Origin: Acanthococcus lagerstroemiae
Taxonomy: Eukaryota > Arthropoda > Insecta > Hemiptera > Eriococcidae
Direction of reading: 5' to 3'
NCBI GenBank assembly: GCA_031841125.1
Contig: CM063107.1
Location: forward strand, 64,243,814 to 64,307,813
DNA: 64,000 nucleotides
The notes below the pieces were generated by a model that worked only from the letters and a program-made list of their open reading frames with translations, was not told the DNA's origin and did not search any database. Shown here piece by piece: positions 58,124 to 64,000 of the stretch. The position numbers and the translations under genes are program-made. Position 1 is the first letter of the stretch, and each line of letters begins with the position of its first letter.

Positions 58124-61100
58124 ATGTCGTTAGTCAAAAAGAGAGGCACTATAAAAATGCAGTTTACCAAGTTACAAACTTGGTTAAGCAATGAGAGCAG
58201 TTCCGCGAACTCCTCAAAGCTTTCGGTAAAATTGGAGCTGTTGACGAGAGAATACAACGAGTTCTGTACTGTGCAAGACCAAATCGAGGCTACCAGTGCA
58301 GAAGATAGGCTGAATGATGAAATCGAGGAGCGGTGTTCCATTGACGAAACATTTTGCGATCTGAAATCTGAGCTTCTAGACTTAATCGAGCAGAGAAAAC
58401 CACAACAACAGAGTCAACGTCCTGGTGAGTCATCCAATCAATGCTGTCATAAATCAAACGAAGTAGAGTTGCCCAAGATGAAGTTAGAAGAGTTCGATGG
58501 CCAATATGAGAATTGGACATCGTTTTATGACATCTTTGTAGCGTCCATCCATAACAAGACATCGTTAAGTAATGCCCAAAAATTCTATTACTTGAGAACT
58601 CAGTTAAAGGGCGAAGCGAAAAGGTTCATTTCTCAAATGAAGTTGACAGATGATAATTATGAAGTAGCACTCGACGCATTAGAGAAAAGATATGCAAACA
58701 AAAACCTAGTGCTAAATGCTCATCTAAAGGCATTATTAAATTTGAGTGATTGTGAATCGAGTCCTAGTGCCCTCAAAAATTTAGTCGATACCATAACTGT
58801 GAATGTCCGAGCAATCAATAATCTTGGGTACGAATCGAACAAATTCTCGGACGCAATGATCGTGTATATTGCCGCAGCCAAGTTAGATTTGCGCACACGT
58901 GAATTGTGGGAGACGAAAATTGCCGCGAAGGAATGTAGTGATCTCCTCAGCACGTTTATAAAATGCATCGATGAGCGCGCTTGTACCTTGCAAGCTATTC
59001 CACCTCCGCCATCACCCATACGGAGCAGTTTCAACAAGGAAAATAAAAGGCAGGACGAGTCCAGGAAGCAGATTGTTAATGGTCATGCTGTCAGTGTGAG
59101 TGCGGAAAAATACCAATGTCCATTGTGCGCGGATGGGCTAAATGCACATCAACTGTTCGCCTGCCCCATCTTCGCGAATTATACCTACGAGCAACGTGTA
59201 GAATACATTCAAAGGAACAATAGGTGTTTTAACTGCCTGCGTCAGGGTCACCCCGCGAAGTTCTGCCGATCGATGAAATGTAAACAGTGTGATAAACTGC
59301 ACCACACTCTCATTCACCGGTCTGACACTGAACTGGAGAATCCAGATCGACGTGAAGCGCTCTCTGTAGTTACTGAAAGAAATCTCGAAGCCAGCCAACA
59401 GAACCAGTCATCCACTGATACTGTCATCGCGAATTCTACCTCTATTCAAACCCCTAAAAGTGTGCTGATAGCGACGGTGTCCGTATTCTTGGAATCGCGG
59501 ACTGGGGAAAGATTCCCTGTACGCGCTATGCTTGATCCAGGTGCTGAAGAGAATTTCATATCGGCAAAATTAGCTAACCAGCTAGGTTTATCATCAAAAA
59601 AAAGGCCAGTACAACTTATCGGTTTAAATGGTTCAAAATCAAATGCGTCGCGCGAGACAACAATAAAATTTTATTCGCGTGTTTCAAGCTATTCTTCTAG
59701 TACGAATGCTATCATTGTGCCGCGTGTAACCTACGTAAATCCGCCCTCAACTTTGTGTATGTCCTCATTTGATATCCCAGTTGCCGAGTTCGCGGACCCC
59801 GACTTTGATAAACCAGGTCCAATTGACTTATTATTATGTGCCGAATACTATCTCGATATTTTTCTTGATGGTTACGTACAAGGCGACGGTAATCGCCCGT
59901 CAATGCGAAATACAGTGTTTGGCTGGATAATTTCGGGTCGTACGTCATCCGTGAATTCAACAAACATTTCCGTTCATCGCTGCGAAATTGCCCAAGCGCT
60001 TGAAAAGTTTTGGTCTATTGAGGAAGTGGACACTGATCTTCCGCATAATGCCAATGACGAGTACTGTGAGAATTTCTATTGTGAGACTGTGTCGCGCGAT
60101 TCCACCGGTCGATATACTGTGCGTTTACCCTTGAAGGATAGTGCTGATAAGCTTGGTGAAAGTCGTTCTACCGCGGTAAAAATTATGACCAGTATGCGTA
60201 ACCGATTATCCGAATCTCAGTTCGAGTCGTGTAAGGCATTCATGAATGAATATCTTGCCTTAGGCCATATGTCACCTGTGCCTAAGGTACCAACCAACGA
60301 GCCGCACTACTACCTACCATACCACCCTGTCTTCAAAGAAACCAGTCTCACCACAAAGACGCGTATTGTTTTCAACGGCAGTAAACCCTCCTCTACAGGT
60401 GTATCAGTGAATGATATTCTGCACAAGGGCCCAAGTACATTACAATGTAAGTTGTTTATCAACATCCTACGGTTCCGTTTAAAGCTGATTGCTGTCTGTA
60501 GTGACATCGCTATGATGTACCGCCAAGTCATAGTTCACCCCTTTGATCGGAATTTGCAACGTATTGTCTGGTTTAACGAGCTTGGCGAAATCCAAGATTA
60601 TCAGCTAAATACAGTCACTTATGGCATGGGTCCCTCCCCATTTCTCGCTGTTCGCACTGTGTTTCAGTTGGCTGAAGATGAATGTGTTGCATACCCTAAC
60701 GCCGCTAAGGCAATAAGAGAGGATTCCTATGTAGATGATATTCATTCTGGTGCCAATAGTAAGGCTGCAGCTACTGAACTGGTCAGGCAACTTGACGCTC
60801 TAGCTAAACGAGGAGGCTTCACTTTGCGTAAGTGGGCCTCAAATGAGCCATCGGTATTAAGGGCTGTTTCTTGTCCAGATGATATAGAGTTCAAACTAAA
60901 TGATAGCGATGAGATCGGAGCTCTTGGTCTCACCTGGCGTCCTAATGATGACGAATTTGTCATTGCTGGGAAGCTACCTGAATCTACAGCGACAGTCACC
61001 AAAAGAATTGTCCTATCTGAGTCATCTAAACTGTTCGATCCCCTAGGTCTAGTCGCGCCTGTGATTGTTGTTGCCAAACTGATCTTAAAACGAATTTGGC

Positions 61101-63289
61101 TTTCTGGCTCAAAGTGGGATGACCCTCTGAATGAAGCTATTGAACGTGATTGGTTGGTCTATCGAAATGCATTACAATCGTTCCGTGTGTCTATTCCTCG
61201 CTTAGTTGCAACGAGTCAAAACATAGAACTCCATGGCTTCTGCGATGCGTCCACCCAAGCTTATGGTGCATGTGTCTATGTTCGAGCCATTCTTCCCGAT
61301 GGGTTGGTCAATATGAGGCTGCTCTGTGCAAAAACTCGTGTTGCTCCATCAAACTGCAATAATGTGCACCGCCTTGAGCTTTTAGGTGCTGTACTACTAG
61401 CCAAGCTGGTGGCTGAGGTCAAAAAATCGGTTGAGCTGCCAATCAACACCCTGGGCATGTGGTGTGATAACACGATTGTCCTCTCGTGGCTTGCAAGAGA
61501 TCCCTCATCATGGAAACAATTTGTAGCCAATCGAGTCCGTGAAATACAGCATTTAGTGCCAACATCATGCTGGCGCTATGTGAAGTCCGCTGATAATCCT
61601 GCCGATATTGCGTCTCGCGGAGTTTTACCAAGCGAACTATCCAACCTTGAATTATGGTGGAATGGCCCTACGTTCTTGCATACACCCTTTGACATGCCAG
61701 ACACCACCGAATTTGTCGATGAGCGTGCCCTTGAAGAGGCACGTCGTCAGAAGGTTGCCACTCGTCGCATCGACGTTGAGTATCAACCCATTTTGAATCT
61801 TATAAACAGACGCTCTTCTGTTAAGAAAATCATTCGAATTACCGCATATTGTCTACGATTTATTCGAAATCTCCGTGTTTTCGATAATTTTCGTCATAAA
61901 GAACCCACGCACTCACTTACTGTCGATGAATTGAATAAGGCTCAAGTTATTGTCATAAAAACAGTGCAAGAAGACGCATTTCCCGACGACTTGAGAAAGC
62001 TAACCAACAAGGGAAATGTTGGGAAGCGGAGCCCTTTATCATCCCTTAACCCTACACTTGATACAAATGGTCTAATTCGCATGGGTGGTCGCTTGACCCG
62101 CGCTCAACTTTCTGAAGGACAAACCCACCCATTAATCTTGCCATCCCATCACCCTTTCTCTAAACAATTGGTTCGAGAAGTTCATATGAATGAGATGCAT
62201 GCTCCGACGAATCTGCTCATTTCTACTGTGCGGAATGAATACTGGGTGATTGCAATCAAGTCGCTTGCCCGACATGTTGTACGTGATTGTGCGATTTGCC
62301 GGAGAACAAATGCAAGAGTGTGTCGGCAGATTATGGGAAGCCTACCAGAAACTCGTGTCAACCCGCCTGAATTTCCATTCCAACATGTGGGCCTAGATTT
62401 TGGTGGGCCTATATCTGTCAGACTCGGACCTCCTCGCTCAAAGGTGACTAGCAAGGCATACATTTGTTTGTTCATATGCTTATCCACTAAGGCTGTCCAT
62501 TTAGACGTCGCCATGAGCCTGGACACACATTCGTTTATTGCAGCCCTTGAGAGATTCGTTTCACGTCGGGGACTACCCGAGACGATAACCTCTGACAATG
62601 GTACCAACTTCAAGGGAGCTGCGAACGAACTTGAGAGGTTGTGTACTAACAATAGCGTGCAAACCACTCTTGCTGAGAAACGCATTCGCTGGAACTTTAT
62701 CCCGCCCAGTTCGCCTCACTTTGGTGGCCTGTGGGAGGCTGCTATAAAGTCCACCAAGCTTCACTTGAAGCGCGCCGTTGGTGAAGCCGTGCTGTCTCAA
62801 GAGCAATTATTCACCATTCTTGTTAAGATTGAAGCCTGCCTGAATTCTCGCCCTTTATATGAGCCCAGTGACGATCCAAGGGACGAGCGTCCTCTAACCC
62901 CAGGTCATTTTTTGATAGGTCGTCCGCTGAATGCAATCCCTCAGCCTACCACCTCAACAATCACAGATCATCGCAACAAATTCGAGCAAATCAATCGAAT
63001 AGTGAGGTCGTTTTGGGATCGTTGGTCCAAGGAATACCTGCATAATCTCCAGGTTCGCTCAAAATGGAAAAACGCCTCGACTAACATCATCGTGGGAGAT
63101 GTTGTGGTGATCAAGGAAACGGATGAGGTTCCCGGGAAGTGGAAACTCGGCCGGGTAGAAGCTGTATTTCCTGGCAAGGACAATCTTGTTCGAGTTGCCG
63201 ATGTAAGGACCGCATCCGGAGTGCTTAGACGCCCCATCACAAAATTGATACTGCTCGTTCACCATGAACCTCTTAATTCCGTATCATAA
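58124..63289 (+). CDS. BEL/Pao gag-pol polyprotein
   Basis: A single frame of 1,721 codons from the first ATG (MSLVKKRG) to TAA, without frameshift. Domains in order, numbered from this ATG. Gag with a DUF1759-type region occupies about residues 120-280, and Cys/His knuckles (CFNCLRQGHPAKFC, CKQCDKLHH) about 368-400. The retropepsin-type protease (DUF1758) has its active Asp at about 471, in the form LDPGAE where D-S/T-G is usual. The RT has YVDD at 869-872, and RNase H has its Asp at about 1041 (FCDAS). The integrase has an H-C zinc region (HMNEMHA...CAICRR) and D1425, D1491, E1538 (LDFGG, SDNGTN, LWEAA). A DUF5641-type C-terminus ends near RRPITKL. It would replicate the element through an RNA intermediate. 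Frames on the other strand are shadows. Confidence 0.95.
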   Translation: MSLVKKRGTIKMQFTKLQTWLSNESSSANSSKLSVKLELLTREYNEFCTVQDQIEATSAEDRLNDEIEERCSIDETFCDLKSELLDLIEQRKPQQQSQRPGESSNQCCHKSNEVELPKMKLEEFDGQYENWTSFYDIFVASIHNKTSLSNAQKFYYLRTQLKGEAKRFISQMKLTDDNYEVALDALEKRYANKNLVLNAHLKALLNLSDCESSPSALKNLVDTITVNVRAINNLGYESNKFSDAMIVYIAAAKLDLRTRELWETKIAAKECSDLLSTFIKCIDERACTLQAIPPPPSPIRSSFNKENKRQDESRKQIVNGHAVSVSAEKYQCPLCADGLNAHQLFACPIFANYTYEQRVEYIQRNNRCFNCLRQGHPAKFCRSMKCKQCDKLHHTLIHRSDTELENPDRREALSVVTERNLEASQQNQSSTDTVIANSTSIQTPKSVLIATVSVFLESRTGERFPVRAMLDPGAEENFISAKLANQLGLSSKKRPVQLIGLNGSKSNASRETTIKFYSRVSSYSSSTNAIIVPRVTYVNPPSTLCMSSFDIPVAEFADPDFDKPGPIDLLLCAEYYLDIFLDGYVQGDGNRPSMRNTVFGWIISGRTSSVNSTNISVHRCEIAQALEKFWSIEEVDTDLPHNANDEYCENFYCETVSRDSTGRYTVRLPLKDSADKLGESRSTAVKIMTSMRNRLSESQFESCKAFMNEYLALGHMSPVPKVPTNEPHYYLPYHPVFKETSLTTKTRIVFNGSKPSSTGVSVNDILHKGPSTLQCKLFINILRFRLKLIAVCSDIAMMYRQVIVHPFDRNLQRIVWFNELGEIQDYQLNTVTYGMGPSPFLAVRTVFQLAEDECVAYPNAAKAIREDSYVDDIHSGANSKAAATELVRQLDALAKRGGFTLRKWASNEPSVLRAVSCPDDIEFKLNDSDEIGALGLTWRPNDDEFVIAGKLPESTATVTKRIVLSESSKLFDPLGLVAPVIVVAKLILKRIWLSGSKWDDPLNEAIERDWLVYRNALQSFRVSIPRLVATSQNIELHGFCDASTQAYGACVYVRAILPDGLVNMRLLCAKTRVAPSNCNNVHRLELLGAVLLAKLVAEVKKSVELPINTLGMWCDNTIVLSWLARDPSSWKQFVANRVREIQHLVPTSCWRYVKSADNPADIASRGVLPSELSNLELWWNGPTFLHTPFDMPDTTEFVDERALEEARRQKVATRRIDVEYQPILNLINRRSSVKKIIRITAYCLRFIRNLRVFDNFRHKEPTHSLTVDELNKAQVIVIKTVQEDAFPDDLRKLTNKGNVGKRSPLSSLNPTLDTNGLIRMGGRLTRAQLSEGQTHPLILPSHHPFSKQLVREVHMNEMHAPTNLLISTVRNEYWVIAIKSLARHVVRDCAICRRTNARVCRQIMGSLPETRVNPPEFPFQHVGLDFGGPISVRLGPPRSKVTSKAYICLFICLSTKAVHLDVAMSLDTHSFIAALERFVSRRGLPETITSDNGTNFKGAANELERLCTNNSVQTTLAEKRIRWNFIPPSSPHFGGLWEAAIKSTKLHLKRAVGEAVLSQEQLFTILVKIEACLNSRPLYEPSDDPRDERPLTPGHFLIGRPLNAIPQPTTSTITDHRNKFEQINRIVRSFWDRWSKEYLHNLQVRSKWKNASTNIIVGDVVVIKETDEVPGKWKLGRVEAVFPGKDNLVRVADVRTASGVLRRPITKLILLVHHEPLNSVS

Positions 63290-63430
63290 TATTCCTATTT
63301 GTTTTTATTTTTACTTCTTATTTGTCTTAGCATATTTTAATTCGTAACCCTGTGTATTTTTTTTTCATTTTTGATATTAGTTTAATTAGCGGTTTTAGGC
63401 TCCTGCTTCTCTTGAAGTTTATCAACTTCA

Positions 63431-63442
63431 ACGGGGGGAGTA
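63431..63442 (+). other. Polypurine tract
   Basis: ACGGGGGGAGTA ends at the base before the 3' LTR. It is the expected plus-strand primer site. Confidence 0.8.
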
Positions 63443-63642
63443 TGTTACGTTTTATGTTACTCGACTGGCTACACTGCTTGCGGGCTAGTGTCGCCGGCTT
63501 ATTACTTATCGTTTTTTACCGGTTTTTTAGTCTCGTCCCTCGCGATTCCGTATTCGCTAGGCTAACGTGTGCTCTATGTGTTAAAAAAAAAAGGGAAATA
63601 AATGCTTAGAAACTGACTTGAGTCGCTTACTCATTAAAAACA
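63443..63642 (+). repeat. 3' LTR of the BEL/Pao element
   Basis: 200 bp, identical to the 5' LTR. AATAAA at 63597-63602 is the likely poly(A) signal of the element. The short frame at 63352-63609 that spans pol 3' flank and LTR has no support as a gene. Confidence 0.95.
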
Positions 63643-63647
63643 TGTAC

Positions 63648-64000
63648 TGTACCATTCCAATAGCATGAAAGTGTCATTGTTCGAAACGGTTTGCGGACAT
63701 GATAACCATGATTCAGATCCACAAAGAGGTTTGTCGCTTGAAATTAAAACCTTCGTCAAGGAAAAATTTGAAGAAGGTACTCGGAAACCTAATGCTATAT
63801 TGACTGCGATTCGACTAAAAGAACTTCCCGAGCCTCCTAAATCTAAATTGATTGCTTACTTGAAACGACTACGGTACGAGAAATATGGACAACCAACCAT
63901 CTCTGCTGGAGAATTACATACATGGTGTAGTGAAAGGACACAGATACCAAACAATGAAAATGAACCATTCGTAGTAGATTATTTGATATGTGCTGATTCG
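63648..64000 (+). CDS. MULE-type transposase-like protein, continuation to window end
   Basis: Exon 2 of the gene begun at 57454 continues directly after the retrotransposon and one copy of its target duplication. The reading frame is unbroken across the junction and stays open to the window edge. It supplies the remaining zinc ligands (ETVCGHDNHD), then a helical segment FVKEKFEEGTRKPNAILTAI, the phrase LIAYLKRLRYEKYGQPTISA, then GELHTWCSERTQIP and FVVDYLI. In MULE-type proteins this stretch precedes the DDE catalytic domain, which would lie beyond the window. Confidence 0.6.

Larger units (their letters stand above)
57827..63642 (+). mobile_element. Complete BEL/Pao LTR retrotransposon
   Basis: A 5,816-bp element with 200-bp LTRs, canonical TG...CA ends and a 5-bp target duplication TGTAC (57822-57826 and 63643-63647). 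The two LTRs read identical base for base, including the ten-A run, so the insertion is very recent. It carries a primer-binding site, one long gag-pol frame, and a purine-rich tract directly before the 3' LTR. There is no env-like frame between pol and the 3' LTR. The protein order (gag, protease, RT, RNase H, integrase, DUF5641-type tail) is that of the BEL/Pao clade. Confidence 0.95.

Noticed and set aside
58066..63265. Minus-strand frames of up to 167 codons opposite gag-pol
   Set aside because: Shadows of the long plus-strand frame; none shows a domain.

Overview
This 64 kb window is animal, almost certainly insect, genomic DNA. It is AT-rich and intron-bearing, with very low gene density and a heavy load of old and young transposable elements. 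The host gene content that can be recognised is small: the homeobox-containing last exon of the Hox gene labial (30.58-31.04 kb, + strand) and the seven last exons of the replication-licensing helicase subunit gene Mcm6 (53.44-55.09 kb, - strand). The two genes converge tail to tail about 22 kb apart. Neither first exon lies in the window. The labial intron upstream of this exon would therefore be longer than 30.5 kb, and the Mcm6 intron upstream of its first visible exon longer than 8.9 kb. The insect order cannot be fixed from what is visible.

Region by region. 0-2.6 kb: a Penelope-like GIY-YIG remnant inside an inverted repeat, then a decayed LINE interrupted by a second, antisense LINE tail. 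3.0-3.4, 15.5-15.9 and 16.3-16.7 kb: three copies of a GC-rich repeat family. 4.6-4.9 kb: a long fold-back element. 5.8-6.9 kb: a minus-strand LINE lacking its RT core. 7.1-9.7 kb: a degenerate satellite. 10.05-10.46 kb: a hAT-type MITE with a perfect 8-bp duplication. 15.0-16.2 kb: a GC-rich repeat block ending in a Helitron-type 3' terminus. 17.0-17.3 kb: a LINE tail. 19.5-22.6 kb: several tandem repeats. 27.5, 35.7 and 51.3 kb: three short hAT-type MITEs with 8-bp duplications. 28.4-30.0 kb: a decayed LINE. 32.7-35.3 kb: a dyad-rich satellite.

40.9-44.8 kb holds a three-level nest: an RTE-like LINE split by a LINE fragment of another clade, itself split by a LINE 3' end with a 6-bp duplication. 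47.1-48.7 kb is a 1.6 kb hAT-like non-autonomous element full of ATTTAAAT motifs. 49.4-49.7 kb is a tRNA-derived SINE with a perfect 15-bp duplication, sitting in LINE sequence. 50.4-53.2 kb is an 80-bp satellite apparently split by sequence carrying a decayed pogo-like transposase.

57.4-64.0 kb is the youngest and most striking region. A Mutator-like (MULE) transposase-type gene with one short intron is interrupted inside its second exon by a complete BEL/Pao LTR retrotransposon. That element has two 200-bp LTRs that I read as identical, a TG...CA structure, a 5-bp duplication TGTAC, and one open 1,721-codon gag-pol frame. Mcm6 and labial show no sign of damage in the parts seen. Everything else reads as successive layers of transposon invasion and satellite growth in intronic or intergenic DNA. 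All assignments are by eye from the sequence and the translated frames; no database search was run.
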